From Companilactobacillus hulinensis (GTDB lineage: Bacteria > Bacillota > Bacilli > Lactobacillales > Lactobacillaceae), in contig NZ_RHOO01000002.1 of the NCBI RefSeq assembly GCF_003946555.1, positions 1 to 64,000 of the forward strand: DNA of 64,000 nucleotides, in the 5' to 3' direction. Numbering within the stretch: position 1 is the first letter of the stretch; each line of letters begins with the position of its first letter. Of this stretch, positions 1-9,276 are shown one piece after another. A program made the position numbers and the translations under genes. The notes beneath the pieces are model-generated. The model was not told where the DNA came from, searched no databases, and saw only the letters and a program-made list of their open reading frames with translations.

Positions 1-30
1 TGGCACCACGGTGATACTGTGTTAAAGTAG
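1..30 (+). CDS. C-terminal tail of a gene entering from the left
   Basis: Frame 1 is open from the first base for nine codons (WHHGDTVLK) and ends in TAG at 28-30. A hairpin terminator follows directly, which is what the end of a real gene looks like. Nine residues are too few to identify a family, so the product is unknown. Confidence 0.35.
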   Translation, partial: WHHGDTVLK

Positions 31-35
31 ATATG

Positions 36-111
36 CTCATAGTAAATGTCTTCTTTCATGGTCTGTTTAGTCACTACCATTGTAAAACATTTACTATGGG
101 TATTTTTTTTT
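36..111 (+). terminator. Two-tier hairpin terminator
   Basis: CATAGTAAATGT at 38-49 pairs perfectly with ACATTTACTATG at 87-98 and is followed by a T tract at 102-111. The long loop holds a second pairing, ATGGT at 58-62 with ACCAT at 76-80. It closes the gene ending at base 30. Confidence 0.75.
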
Positions 112-189
112 GATTAGGTGTTCGGATTAATTTTACAATTCACGAAATATATTGAATCAGTCTAACTAAAAATCAAACAGGTGAATGTC

Positions 190-750
190 ATGAATATACT
201 AGGTAAAAGCAGTTCAATAAAAGTAAAAGTCTGCGACATAACCATGGTAAAATGCGATGCAATAGTAAATGCCGCCAACAAAACTCTTTTGGTCGGTGGT
301 GGAGTTGATGGAGCAATCCACACGGCTGCTGGTCCCAAATTACTAGATGAGTGCCGAACACTAAACGGCTGTGAAACTGGTGAAGCAAAAATAACAAAGG
401 GTTACAGATTACCAGCAAAACATGTGATTCATACAGTTGGACCAGTGTATTCTGGATCGAAGTCTGATTCTATTATGCTGGCTAACTGTTATCGTAATTC
501 GTTGGATTTGGCAAAAGAAAATGATTTACATAGTGTCACGTTCTCAGCTATTTCAACTGGTATATATGGTTATCCAATAAATGATGCGGCAAGGATCGCA
601 CTTGATACTATTGGTGATTGGTTGAAAAAGAATCATGATTACAAGATGGATATTATAATGTCTTGTTTTGATGATACAATCAAAAACTCTTATGAAGACT
701 ATCTTGATAATTATCATGGGAATAATGAATATCTAAATAATGCAGACTAA
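190..750 (+). CDS. Macrodomain protein, probable O-acetyl-ADP-ribose deacetylase
   Basis: A 186-residue single macrodomain protein of the YmdB/MacroD type, which hydrolyse O-acetyl-ADP-ribose or remove mono-ADP-ribose in the cytoplasm. The sequence shows the family motifs in order: a D-I-T strand end, DAIVNAAN, the glycine loop [11 protein letters not shown] near residues 35-50, and the phosphate-binding loop STGIYGYP near 120. The catalytic Asn and Asp positions are kept. I chose ATG at 190 because AGGTGA lies seven bases upstream; the GTG at 181 has no ribosome binding site. It is a single gene between a terminator and mscL. The substrate in this organism cannot be told from sequence. Confidence 0.9.
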   Translation: MNILGKSSSIKVKVCDITMVKCDAIVNAANKTLLVGGGVDGAIHTAAGPKLLDECRTLNGCETGEAKITKGYRLPAKHVIHTVGPVYSGSKSDSIMLANCYRNSLDLAKENDLHSVTFSAISTGIYGYPINDAARIALDTIGDWLKKNHDYKMDIIMSCFDDTIKNSYEDYLDNYHGNNEYLNNAD

Positions 751-922
751 AAGTATAATTAATGGGACCATTCTTACCGCGTTAATCAGATAAAACCAAT
801 TTTTTGTACTTCTTTAAAAAAGTCTTACAATTCGGTTTGAGAAGGTGTTATTTGTTGTGTAGACTACAGTCAAAATAGCATAATTAATTATGACAATATT
901 TATAGAAGGGTAGTCGTAGATT

Positions 923-1327
923 ATGATTAAAGAATTTAAAGATTTTATCAGTCGAGGCAATGTAATGGACTTGGCAGTCGGTGTCATTATGGGTGCTGCT
1001 TTCACTGCCATTGTTCAATCACTTGTAAGTAACTTGGTAAATCCTTTGATTGGATTATTTTTAGGTAAAATTGATTTGAGTAATCTTAAGCTTGAGGTTG
1101 GGGATGCAACGTTCAAGTATGGAGCTTTTTTGGAATCAATTATTAACTTTTTAATTATTGCGATAGTTGTCTTCTTCCTAGTTAAAGCAATGAACACTGT
1201 TATCAATGCTCGTAAGACTGAAGACGAGGAAGAAGAAGCTGAAGATGATGCAAAAACTGATGAAATGATCATGTATTTGAAGAAAATCTCTGAATCAGTA
1301 GATAAAGATAGTCAAAAAGAAGATTAG
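923..1327 (+). CDS. mscL: Large-conductance mechanosensitive channel MscL
   Basis: A 134-residue MscL, the homopentameric membrane pore that opens under hypo-osmotic tension. The N-terminus MIKEFKDFISRGNVMDLAVG is the classic MscL start (amphipathic N-helix then TM1 with GVIMGAAFTAIVQSLV), followed by a periplasmic-side loop, TM2 (FLIIAIVVFFLVKAMN, about residues 75-92) and an acidic, charged C-terminal helix (DEEEEAEDDAK). Length is normal for the family. ATG at 923 is preceded by GAAGGG. The gene is monocistronic and ends in a strong terminator that overlaps its last codons. Confidence 0.97.
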   Translation: MIKEFKDFISRGNVMDLAVGVIMGAAFTAIVQSLVSNLVNPLIGLFLGKIDLSNLKLEVGDATFKYGAFLESIINFLIIAIVVFFLVKAMNTVINARKTEDEEEEAEDDAKTDEMIMYLKKISESVDKDSQKED

Positions 1328-1349
1328 CCTCGGCTTATCTTCTTTTTTG
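1317..1349 (+). terminator. mscL terminator
   Basis: AGAAGAT-t-AGCC pairs with GGCT-t-ATCTTCT across a two-base loop and is followed by six T. The left arm overlaps the end of mscL. Confidence 0.9.
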
Positions 1350-1414
1350 TTTTAACTTTAGATTGATTGCGTTAGAATTAGACAGTCAAAAATTATCAGG
1401 GAGAGGTAATTTAT

Positions 1415-3424
1415 TTGGAAACTATTTTTCTAGTTCTACTAATAGTTGTGGCTGTTGTTGCAGCTAACGCAATTTATACCCGATTTGATCTAGTTCCGGT
1501 AGCCTTTTTACAAATTGCTGCAGGATTAGTCTTGTCATTTGTACCATTGTATAAGCATTTTGAATTAGAACCTGAATTGTTTTTATTTGGAATAATTGCG
1601 GTTTTGATGTTCAACGATGGTCAGAATACAAATATTAGGAAACTAATGCATCAAATGGGAACCACGTTATCACTATCAGTGGTGTTAGCAATAATTACTA
1701 TTCTAATAGTAGGAACTGTCACGCATATTTTGATACCACAGTTCTCACTAGCCTTAGCACTAGCATTGGGTGCCATTATTACACCAACTGATGCTGTGGC
1801 GGTTTCGTCTATTACTAGTAAAGTAATGGTACCTAAAGAAGCTATGAATACACTTGAGAATGAATCATTATTTAATGATGCTTCTGGTATCGTGGCTTTT
1901 AACTTAGCAATCGCAACTTTAGTTACAGGCAAATTCTCGATAGCAAGTGGAATCGAGAGCTTCCTATATGTGTTTGTTGGTGGAATTATTGTTGGACTAA
2001 TTATGGGATATTGCATTGTTGCAGTCCGTATTATGTTGATAAATATGCGAGTCGATACGCCATCAGTGATTGTTCCGTATACACTTTTAACACCATTTGC
2101 CGTATATTTTGTGGCTGAATCAATCGGTGTTTCAGGTATTTTAGCAGTTGTTGCCACTGGATTGATCCACGGACTACAACAGAACAGATTGAGATTAACA
2201 ACTTCCAGATTACAAATAGTTATGAGTACCACTTGGTCTATAGTCGCTAGTGTCTTAAACGGGACTGTATTTGTCTTGCTGGGATTGTCATTGCCATCTG
2301 TTATTAAGAATCTTCATAACAGAGATACTGGATCAGTTGCAACTTTAGTTGGATTGGCTGTTCTACTTTATCTTGTAATGACATTATTAAGATTTTTATG
2401 GACACAATTTGATTTTGCGGAGATTCGAGCATGGACAATGCATGATAAGATTATGAACAGTCTTGTTATGGCTTTGAGTGGAGTCCACGGAACCATCACA
2501 CTAGCAATGTCGTTTTCACTACCCTTGACACTAGGGGGACATGCATTTACTTATCGTAATGACATAATCTTCGTTGCGGCAATGGTTATTTTGATTAGTT
2601 TGATTGTACCGACAATAGTATTGCCATTCATGTTACCGAAAAAAGTGTCTGCTGTAGGTGAGGATGAGCTTACTGAGGCCAAATCGGATATGGTTCGTAA
2701 TGCGGTCAAAATGGTTCAAGCAGACTTTGGAGATTCACCTGAAGGTGGAGAAGTTATTCGAATTATTGAGGGTCAGCGTGTAATTGAAGGGCGTCCTGAT
2801 AAGGCTGCTTTGGCTCGATTATTAGATAAAACGTTTGAAATTGAACGTTTAGTCGTTGAAAAAATGTTGCAAAATGGTGAGATAACTAATTCTGAGTATG
2901 AACTTTATTCAAAGTTCATGCGTCAAACGGTATTACAAAATTCAAATGGTTTCACGAAACAGATATTATTGATTTTCAAATTTAGGGTTATGACTAGATT
3001 GTCTATGAGTAGTAAAGCTAGAGCTCACCGTAAAGCAATCAAAAGAAGTATTGTACAGAATCGTAATAAAACCCGTGATGAGTTAGTTGAAACCAATCGT
3101 AAAATGTGGGGGCGTATTCGTGAAATAGAAGCTACGCCGTACAAAGCTGCAACCAAGTTCTTAGCAGAACAAATGACTGATAAAAATGAGGTTGAAACTG
3201 GAATTGTCCGTCGTGTATTTGATCAACGTCATCGTCGTTTATCGGGAAGTCGTTCATCACAAGATGCTCAAAACGAAATACTCGTACAAGTATTTCAACA
3301 TGAACATAACTTCGTGCAGTCGCAAGTGACCAATAACAAATATAGTCGTGAATTAGGGAACGAATTATATCAGCAGATTTCAACTGATCAATTAGTTAGT
3401 TTCCAGACATTTGACGATGAATGA
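1415..3424 (+). CDS. Cation:proton antiporter of the CPA1 (NhaP-type) family
   Basis: A 669-residue sodium/proton exchanger of the CPA1 family. About 400 N-terminal residues form some 12 membrane helices and contain the family landmarks TPTDAVAVSS and FNDASGIVAFNLAIATL (the Asp of the ND pair is the ion-binding residue). Roughly 250 hydrophilic, charged C-terminal residues probably form a cytoplasmic regulatory domain. The start is TTG at 1415, placed eight bases after GGGAGAGG; no ATG fits. It stands alone between two terminators. Role inferred from the family: pH and Na+ or K+ homeostasis. The ion cannot be assigned. Confidence 0.88.
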   Translation: METIFLVLLIVVAVVAANAIYTRFDLVPVAFLQIAAGLVLSFVPLYKHFELEPELFLFGIIAVLMFNDGQNTNIRKLMHQMGTTLSLSVVLAIITILIVGTVTHILIPQFSLALALALGAIITPTDAVAVSSITSKVMVPKEAMNTLENESLFNDASGIVAFNLAIATLVTGKFSIASGIESFLYVFVGGIIVGLIMGYCIVAVRIMLINMRVDTPSVIVPYTLLTPFAVYFVAESIGVSGILAVVATGLIHGLQQNRLRLTTSRLQIVMSTTWSIVASVLNGTVFVLLGLSLPSVIKNLHNRDTGSVATLVGLAVLLYLVMTLLRFLWTQFDFAEIRAWTMHDKIMNSLVMALSGVHGTITLAMSFSLPLTLGGHAFTYRNDIIFVAAMVILISLIVPTIVLPFMLPKKVSAVGEDELTEAKSDMVRNAVKMVQADFGDSPEGGEVIRIIEGQRVIEGRPDKAALARLLDKTFEIERLVVEKMLQNGEITNSEYELYSKFMRQTVLQNSNGFTKQILLIFKFRVMTRLSMSSKARAHRKAIKRSIVQNRNKTRDELVETNRKMWGRIREIEATPYKAATKFLAEQMTDKNEVETGIVRRVFDQRHRRLSGSRSSQDAQNEILVQVFQHEHNFVQSQVTNNKYSRELGNELYQQISTDQLVSFQTFDDE

Positions 3425-3428
3425 TATG

Positions 3429-3461
3429 CAAAAAAAAGAAGCTGGTTGGCTTCTTTTTTTG
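3429..3461. terminator. Bidirectional terminator between antiporter and brnQ
   Basis: AAAAAAAGAAGC tggttg GCTTCTTTTTTT gives a hairpin with A and T tracts on both sides, so it can end the antiporter on the plus strand and brnQ on the minus strand. Confidence 0.88.
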
Positions 3462-3468
3462 CTATCTA

Positions 3469-4863
3469 TTAATATTTTGATTCCTCTGGGACTGCTTCGT
3501 TATTTGAAACAAAGACGCCCATTTTGCCAAGAACAAGACCAAGTACGAATCCTAATAATGTAGGAGTTACCCAACCAAGTCCAAGGCTTGCGAATGGTAG
3601 ATATTGATGATAAACATTCAATGCTGTTCTGACAAATCCCACTTGGAATACGGCAGGAGCAGCGTTGAACATATCAAGAACGGCAGGTAATACAGTGAAA
3701 GCAATTGTCATTTTGTAGACAACACCTGCGTATGGTTTGTTGTGAACTGTTAGTGATACTAAGATCAAGGCTAGTGATAGTGGATAAAGAAGCATCAAGA
3801 CTGGCAATGAATAGCTGATGATAGTATCTAGTCCGGCGTTTGCGACTACGAATGAAACGATACAGGTTGTACGTAACCATGCGAGGTAGCTAACTCTGGG
3901 GAATAGTTTATGGAAGTCTTGTGCAAATGATGCAACTAATCCAAGAGCCGTAGTGAAAACACCAAGTGTAACTAGAACACCAAGTAATGCCGCACCGAAG
4001 TTACCGAAGTAATCACTGACGATAGCGGATAAGGCGTCACCACCATTAGCGGATAACTTCATTTTGTTCAAGCTAAAGGCACCAAGAAGAACTAAGCCTA
4101 AGTATACGAATACCTCAAGTGTGATGGCCATTGTACCAGCTTTGGCTGTTAGAGATGATAGTTGTCTATCTTTGTATCCAAGACCCTTGACCGAACGGAC
4201 GAAAGTAACTGATAGAGCAAGTAAAGCAACAGCGTCGACTGTGTTGTATCCTTCCAACATACCACTGACAGTAGCTGTTGTTTGATAAGCGGTGGTAGGC
4301 ATGTGATTCAATCCGCCCATTGGGTTAACGAATGCTACTACGAAGATAACTGCTAATAATGCCAAGAAGATAGTATTTAAATATTTACCAACATATTTGA
4401 CTAATCTGTTTTGGTGAATGCTTAATGCGTATGCTAGTCCGAAGAATGCAGCAGTGAAGACGAACATACTTAATTGATTATATTGAGCTGGTAAAAATGG
4501 TTTTGCGGCCATTTCAAAAGCTGTTGCAGCGGTACGTGGAGTGCCGAAGAAAGGTCCAATCGTCAAATGAACTAAGACAAGAAATAATGCTGCGTAATGT
4601 CTACCGACAGGTTTTGCCAAATCATATAAGCCATCACTCTTTGTGATAACGACAGCTAGGATTGCTAATAGTGGAAATAATGATCCTGAAACAGCAAATC
4701 CAATTGCGGCGGAAAACCAATTGTTTCCGGCCATCTGACCTAAATGGACAGGGAAGATCAAGTTACCTGACCCAAAGAACATCCCGAAGATAAGTGAACT
4801 GACAACTAGTAATTGTAAAAAGTTATTTTTGTGTGATTCTGGTTCTAATAAATCGTTTTGCAT
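3469..4863 (-). CDS. brnQ: Branched-chain amino acid transporter BrnQ
   Basis: A 464-residue LIVCS-family permease with about 12 hydrophobic helices that imports Leu, Ile and Val by cation symport. The region near residues 25-50 (FGMFFGSGNLIFPVHLGQMA) is the hallmark BrnQ N-terminus, and GPFFGTPRTAATAFEM is typical of the family. ATG at 4863 lies behind a GGGGGAA ribosome binding site. The gene is preceded on the same strand by a complete T-box leader, so expression should rise when a branched-chain tRNA is uncharged. It is monocistronic. Confidence 0.95.
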   Translation of the reverse strand: MQNDLLEPESHKNNFLQLLVVSSLIFGMFFGSGNLIFPVHLGQMAGNNWFSAAIGFAVSGSLFPLLAILAVVITKSDGLYDLAKPVGRHYAALFLVLVHLTIGPFFGTPRTAATAFEMAAKPFLPAQYNQLSMFVFTAAFFGLAYALSIHQNRLVKYVGKYLNTIFLALLAVIFVVAFVNPMGGLNHMPTTAYQTTATVSGMLEGYNTVDAVALLALSVTFVRSVKGLGYKDRQLSSLTAKAGTMAITLEVFVYLGLVLLGAFSLNKMKLSANGGDALSAIVSDYFGNFGAALLGVLVTLGVFTTALGLVASFAQDFHKLFPRVSYLAWLRTTCIVSFVVANAGLDTIISYSLPVLMLLYPLSLALILVSLTVHNKPYAGVVYKMTIAFTVLPAVLDMFNAAPAVFQVGFVRTALNVYHQYLPFASLGLGWVTPTLLGFVLGLVLGKMGVFVSNNEAVPEESKY

Positions 4864-4977
4864 AAAGGTTCCCCCTAGAATTTTGCGTAATATTTGTTAT
4901 ATGACTAATCTGTGTAATGCCACTAATATCAGAATCCATAATCTCCACCACCTCAAAATTTAAACGTTTGTTGTTTG

Positions 4978-5230
4978 TATAAAAAAAGAGCCCTCTTCCC
5001 AACTGGGAAAAGGGCTCTAATATTAGAACGGTACCACCTTTTTGAGTAGTTTAAAAAAACTACTCACTCGAATCGCGGACTAGATTGATCCGCTAGCCAA
5101 ATATTGGTGGCAACCACGATGACCTACATATCGACATCGAACTCAGAAATGATTTTCAAAATTCTCTTAACGACCACTTCCCATTAAACGTGGCTCACTG
5201 TGCGTAATTGAGATTTCTACTTTTTTCCTC
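4978..5230 (-). promoter_or_regulatory. T-box riboswitch controlling brnQ
   Basis: Read on the minus strand: a stem I region whose base pairs AGCCACG with CGTGGTT, linker stems, the T-box core AAGGTGGTACCG at about 5040-5029, then the terminator AGAGCCC-TTTTCCC...GGG-AAGAGGGCTCT with seven T at 4981-4987. The T-box core overlaps the antiterminator. The specifier should lie just before the 3' arm of stem I, where the sequence reads GTCATCGTGG, allowing GTC (Val) or ATC (Ile). I cannot decide between them without folding. Confidence 0.9.
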
Positions 5231-5378
5231 AACGTTTGTTTGATTTATTGGTGCTAATTATAAACAGGGAAAATTCAAATTGCAATAGGAATTATTAATT
5301 TATTTCTAATTTTCTTTTTCTTTCCATAAATATCTTTTTGAAAAAGTTTGTAATACTGTAAAACAACAATGAAAAGGT

Positions 5379-5421
5379 TTACATAATGTATTTCACAAAT
5401 ATAGGGTTGTAATAATATAAG
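5379..5421 (+). promoter_or_regulatory. Putative argGH promoter region with palindrome
   Basis: TACATAATGTA at 5380-5390 is a perfect 11-bp palindrome just upstream of a weak -35 (TTCACA, 5392-5397) and a -10 candidate (TATAAG, 5416-5421). The palindrome could be a regulator site, perhaps ArgR, but it does not match an ARG box I can state with confidence. No T-box or terminator is present in this leader. Confidence 0.35.
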
Positions 5422-5480
5422 AACGGTGTTAAATTAAATTACACAAAATTAATTTTTTTCTAATCGGAGGAGAACGTATT

Positions 5481-6707
5481 ATGACAGAGAACAAGAAAGT
5501 AGTATTAGCTTATTCAGGAGGTTTGGATACATCAGTAGCCATTCCGTGGCTAAAGAACAAAGGATATGACGTCATCGCTTGCTGTATTAATGTTGGTGAA
5601 GGCAAGGATGTTGAATTTATTAAAGAAAAAGCCATTAATGCTGGTGCCGTAAAGGCCATCGCTATTGATGCAATTGACGAATTCGCAGAAGATTATGCAC
5701 TTGTTGCGTTGCAAGGACATACTCTCTACGAAGGTATTTACCCGCTACTCTCCGCTCTCTCCCGACCATTGATTAGTAAAAAATTAGTAGAAGTAGCAAA
5801 AGAAGAAAATGCCGATGCAATTGCTCACGGATGTACAGGAAAAGGAAACGATCAAGTACGTTTTGAAGTTTCGATTCATGCTCTAGCCCCCGACCTAGAA
5901 GTATTGAGTCCTGTTCGTGACTGGCACTGGTCACGTGAAGAAGAAATCGATTATGCTAAGGAACACAATATTCCGGTTCCTATTAATCTAGATTCACCAT
6001 ATTCAATCGATGCTAATATCTGGGGTCGTGCTAATGAATGTGGAGTTCTTGAAGATCCATGGGCAGAAGCACCAGAAGACGCCTTTGGAATTACTAAGCC
6101 GATTGAAGATACACCAGATACACCAACAAGTGTTGAAATTACTTTTGAAAAAGGTATTCCCGTTGCACTTGATGGTATCGAAATGAAATTTGCTGATATT
6201 ATCAAAGAATTGAACACAGTTGCTGGTGAAAATGGTATCGGACGTATCGATCATATCGAAAATCGTCTAGTTGGTATCAAGTCTCGTGAAGTTTACGAAA
6301 CACCAGGTGCTGAAGTCTTGATGAAGGCTCATAAAGAACTTGAAGACTTAACTCTTGAAGGCGGCTTAGGTCACTTCAAACCAGTTATCGAAAAAGAATT
6401 AACAGAACTTATCTACAATGGTTTGTGGTTCTCACCATTGATGAAGTCACTTCTAGCATTCCTTGATGAAAGTCAAAAGACTGTTAACGGTGTCATCAAG
6501 ATGAAGTTGTTCAAAGGTAACACATGGATTCAAGGACGTAAGTCACCTAACTCATTATATGATTTGAATCTTGCTACATATACATCTTCTGATTCATTTG
6601 ATCAAGAAGCAGCTAAAGGATTCATCAAGCTTTGGGGTCTTTCAACTCAAGTCGCAGCTCAAGTTGCGCAAAAGAATGAGAAAGAAAACACCAACGAGGT
6701 GCAATAA
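5481..6707 (+). CDS. argG: Argininosuccinate synthase
   Basis: A 408-residue cytoplasmic enzyme that joins citrulline and aspartate using ATP, the penultimate step of arginine synthesis. The N-terminal ATP pyrophosphatase loop [10 protein letters not shown] (residues 10-19) and the substrate signature [13 protein letters not shown] (about 115-127) are both intact. ATG at 5481 follows CGGAGGAGAAC. The stop TAA shares its last base with the argH start, so the two genes are translationally coupled. Length is normal for the family. Confidence 0.98.
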   Translation: MTENKKVVLAYSGGLDTSVAIPWLKNKGYDVIACCINVGEGKDVEFIKEKAINAGAVKAIAIDAIDEFAEDYALVALQGHTLYEGIYPLLSALSRPLISKKLVEVAKEENADAIAHGCTGKGNDQVRFEVSIHALAPDLEVLSPVRDWHWSREEEIDYAKEHNIPVPINLDSPYSIDANIWGRANECGVLEDPWAEAPEDAFGITKPIEDTPDTPTSVEITFEKGIPVALDGIEMKFADIIKELNTVAGENGIGRIDHIENRLVGIKSREVYETPGAEVLMKAHKELEDLTLEGGLGHFKPVIEKELTELIYNGLWFSPLMKSLLAFLDESQKTVNGVIKMKLFKGNTWIQGRKSPNSLYDLNLATYTSSDSFDQEAAKGFIKLWGLSTQVAAQVAQKNEKENTNEVQ

Positions 6708-8101
6708 TGAGTACACAAAAACTTTGGGGTGGACGTTTTCAAGCTCAAGCAGATGCTTGGGTCGATGAATTCGGAGCTTCAATCAATTTTGACCAACTCA
6801 TGGCTGATGAAGATATCGAAGGTTCATTAGCACACGTTAAGATGCTCAAGAAGACAGAAATATTGAGTGCGTCTGATTGTGACCAGATAATTGCTGGCTT
6901 GGAAGAATTGCGAGATGATCTGCATGCAGATCATCTCGAATTCACAGTTGAAAATGAAGATATTCATATGAATATCGAAAGTATTTTGACTGACAAAATA
7001 GGTCCAGTCGCCGGTAAATTACATACTGGTCGTTCACGGAATGATCAAGTTGCGACTGATTTTCATCTTTATGTCAAGAATCGCCTACCAAAGATTATTG
7101 AAGAGATCAAAACTATTCAAAAAACTTTGGTAACCTTGGCTGAGGATAATGTCGAAACCATCATGCCTGGATATACTCACTTGCAACATGCTCAACCAAT
7201 TTCGTATGGTCATTATTTAATGGCTTATTACTCAATGTTGAAGCGTGACGTAGAGAGATTTGAGTTTAACATGAAGCACGCCGATATTTCTCCACTTGGC
7301 GCAGCAGCTCTTGCCGGGACGACATTCCCAATTGATCGTGAATTCACTGCCAAGGAACTTGGTTTTGGTGATATCTATGTCAATTCATTAGATGCTGTTT
7401 CTGATCGTGATTTTGCACTCGAATTCTTGAGCAATGCTTCAATTCTAATGATGCATCTGTCAAGATTCTGTGAAGAAATCAGTATGTGGGTCAGCTACGA
7501 ATTCAATTATTTGGAATTGAGCGACAAATATACTACTGGTAGTTCGATTATGCCACAGAAAAAGAATCCTGATATGGCCGAACTTATCAGAGGTAAGAGT
7601 GGTCGTGTTTATGGACATTTACTGGGACTATTGTCGACAATGAAGTCATTGCCATTGGCATACAACAAGGACTTACAAGAAGATAAAGAGGGTACCTTTG
7701 ATACCGTCAAAACTCTCTTGCCAGCTCTGAAGGTATTCAATGGGATGATCTCAACTATCAAAGTTCATAAAGATAACATGTATCACGCAACTGAAAACGA
7801 CTTTTCTAATGCAACTGAATTAGCTGATTATTTGGCAACCAAGGGTATTCCGTTTAGAGAAGCTCATGGAATTGTTGGACAGTTGGTTCTAAAGGGTATT
7901 GAAACTCACAAGAATCTTCAAGATATTTCGATGGAAGAGTTCAAACAGATCTCACCATTGATCGAAGAAGATGTCTATGAAGAATTGAAACCAGAAGTTG
8001 CAGTAAAAAGACGTAATTCACTTGGTGGTACAGGATTCAAACAAGTTAAGATGCAAATTGAAAAAGCTAAAAAAGAATTAAATGAAGAGGTTCACTCGTA
8101 A
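6707..8101 (+). CDS. argH: Argininosuccinate lyase
   Basis: A 464-residue member of the fumarase/aspartase superfamily that splits argininosuccinate into arginine and fumarate. It shows [13 protein letters not shown] (about 103-115), the conserved TxxQxAQP-like segment [10 protein letters not shown], and the superfamily signature [12 protein letters not shown] around residue 280 that carries the catalytic serine loop. It overlaps argG by one base and ends inside a terminator. A 28-bp perfect DNA palindrome lies in codons for the variable linker near residues 69-78. Confidence 0.98.
   Translation: MSTQKLWGGRFQAQADAWVDEFGASINFDQLMADEDIEGSLAHVKMLKKTEILSASDCDQIIAGLEELRDDLHADHLEFTVENEDIHMNIESILTDKIGPVAGKLHTGRSRNDQVATDFHLYVKNRLPKIIEEIKTIQKTLVTLAEDNVETIMPGYTHLQHAQPISYGHYLMAYYSMLKRDVERFEFNMKHADISPLGAAALAGTTFPIDREFTAKELGFGDIYVNSLDAVSDRDFALEFLSNASILMMHLSRFCEEISMWVSYEFNYLELSDKYTTGSSIMPQKKNPDMAELIRGKSGRVYGHLLGLLSTMKSLPLAYNKDLQEDKEGTFDTVKTLLPALKVFNGMISTIKVHKDNMYHATENDFSNATELADYLATKGIPFREAHGIVGQLVLKGIETHKNLQDISMEEFKQISPLIEEDVYEELKPEVAVKRRNSLGGTGFKQVKMQIEKAKKELNEEVHS
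6911..6938. repeat. 28-bp perfect palindrome inside argH
   Basis: CGAGATGATCTGCA at 6911-6924 is followed with no spacer by its exact reverse complement TGCAGATCATCTCG at 6925-6938. It encodes RDDLHADHL in a part of ArgH that varies in length between species. Confidence 0.9.
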
Positions 8102-8116
8102 GAGTGAGCTTTTTTT
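8089..8116 (+). terminator. argGH terminator
   Basis: GTTCACTC gtaa GAGTGAGC followed by seven T. The left arm is inside the final argH codons. Confidence 0.88.
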
Positions 8117-8169
8117 GTTGTCTGTATGATACACTTTTATTTAGCACAAAATGTAAGGGGTTAACTACT

Positions 8170-8859
8170 ATGAAAAAGGCGATTATTGGAATGGTTTTGG
8201 CAGTGACAGCTGTCTTAGGTTCCGCAAATGTTGTACAAGCAGCTGAGAAAACTTATACGTTTGAAGCAACTGATACGATTGTTATCACTGCATCTTCAAA
8301 AAAGGATTCAAAGACCTATCCTGTCTATAAAAAGGCAAAAGGCAAGATGATCAAAACTGGTAAATCTGAAAAGATGAATAAAGGCGATAAATTGCAATAT
8401 TGGCGAGCAAATTCTGTCAAAATGGGAAAAACTGATTGGTGGCAGATTGCTAATAACAAATATTTTAAGTCTGACCGTGTAGCTGTAGTGGATACCGCAA
8501 GAATGGAAGAACTTGGACAGAAATTCGATAATTATGCTAATTACACACCAGATTTGCCAACATATGAAGGTGGTAATGCGGTAGTTGTTATTGGTGCCGC
8601 AGAAAAGGGCAATAGCCGTACTATTGGTGTTTACAAATTAAAGAATGACAAGTTGGTTTATACTGGTAATCGTGTAAATATGAATAAAGGGAAGACTATC
8701 CAACATTGGAAGGCTAATAGAGTAACAATAAATGGTGAACAAGTTTGGCAAGTGGGGAACAATCTTTATTTCAAGTCCAAACGAGTTACAGAAGTCAATA
8801 CGGTTCGTATGAATGAACTAGAGCAAAAGATTGATAATTACGGGAATTATCCTGGATGA
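8170..8859 (+). CDS. Secreted protein with two SLAP-like repeats
   Basis: A 229-residue exported protein of unknown function. Residues 1-26 form a signal peptide (MKKAIIGMVLAVTAVLG, cleavage after VQA). The rest is two copies of a domain of about 85 residues: each has a V-Y-K start, an MNKG(D/K) turn, an HWKAN/YWRAN strand, a W-Q-(I/V)-(A/G)-N core, YFKS(D/K)RV, and ends in a DNY-N-Y helix tail. This alternation of K-rich strands and aromatic residues resembles lactobacillar surface-layer-associated domains that bind wall polymers, but I cannot assign a family. ATG at 8170 follows AAGGGG. It is a single gene between terminators. Confidence 0.8.
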   Translation: MKKAIIGMVLAVTAVLGSANVVQAAEKTYTFEATDTIVITASSKKDSKTYPVYKKAKGKMIKTGKSEKMNKGDKLQYWRANSVKMGKTDWWQIANNKYFKSDRVAVVDTARMEELGQKFDNYANYTPDLPTYEGGNAVVVIGAAEKGNSRTIGVYKLKNDKLVYTGNRVNMNKGKTIQHWKANRVTINGEQVWQVGNNLYFKSKRVTEVNTVRMNELEQKIDNYGNYPG

Positions 8860-8899
8860 AAAAATGAGCGATGACTTTTAATGTCATTGCTCATTTTTT
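8858..8899. terminator. Bidirectional terminator
   Basis: AAAAAATGAGC-g-ATGAC pairs with GTCAT-t-GCTCATTTTTT. A and T tracts on both sides let it serve the secreted protein (plus) and the ASCH pair (minus). Confidence 0.88.
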
Positions 8900-9276
8900 A
8901 TGTTCTGCTGCAAAAAATATTCTAGCAGCGATTCTTTGTCTGGTTTATCTATGTAAATATAAGACCTAGGTGCTTTGAAATCTGGAAACTCTTTTTGAAT
9001 AGTGTCCAATGGAATTTTATTGGTAAGTTCTGTATGGGAGATAATAGACATTTTATATCCATCTTCAACTATAACTGGAGTTCCCAGGTTTATAAACAGC
9101 TCTATAGCTTTGTCTTTACCAGATGAGTAGACAATTGCTTGACAGGCACTATGCAAGAATCTTTTACGATGTTCTTCGATTTGTTCACCACTGATAATTT
9201 TGTGTACATACGGGGTTTTGAGTGATAAGAGAATTATCGGCTGGGTGGGATTATATATCTCCGTTAACTTCGTCAT
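8884..9276 (-). CDS. ASCH-domain protein (second of a tandem pair)
   Basis: A 130-residue protein with an ASCH fold, a PUA-like domain thought to bind RNA or nucleotides. The segment LLSLKTPYVHKIISGEQIEE followed by HRKRF is the typical ASCH opening (SIKPPYVxxIxxGxKxxExRKR). I place the start at ATG 9276, giving a 26-bp overlap with the upstream ASCH gene and suggesting coupled translation; the frame is open further upstream but runs antisense-frame through the neighbour. No good independent ribosome binding site is visible. Target unknown. Confidence 0.7.
   Translation of the reverse strand: MTKLTEIYNPTQPIILLSLKTPYVHKIISGEQIEEHRKRFLHSACQAIVYSSGKDKAIELFINLGTPVIVEDGYKMSIISHTELTNKIPLDTIQKEFPDFKAPRSYIYIDKPDKESLLEYFLQQNIKNEQ

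Noticed and set aside
5281-5480. T-box or terminator in the argG leader
   Set aside because: No T-box core and no hairpin with a T run could be found between the brnQ leader and argG.
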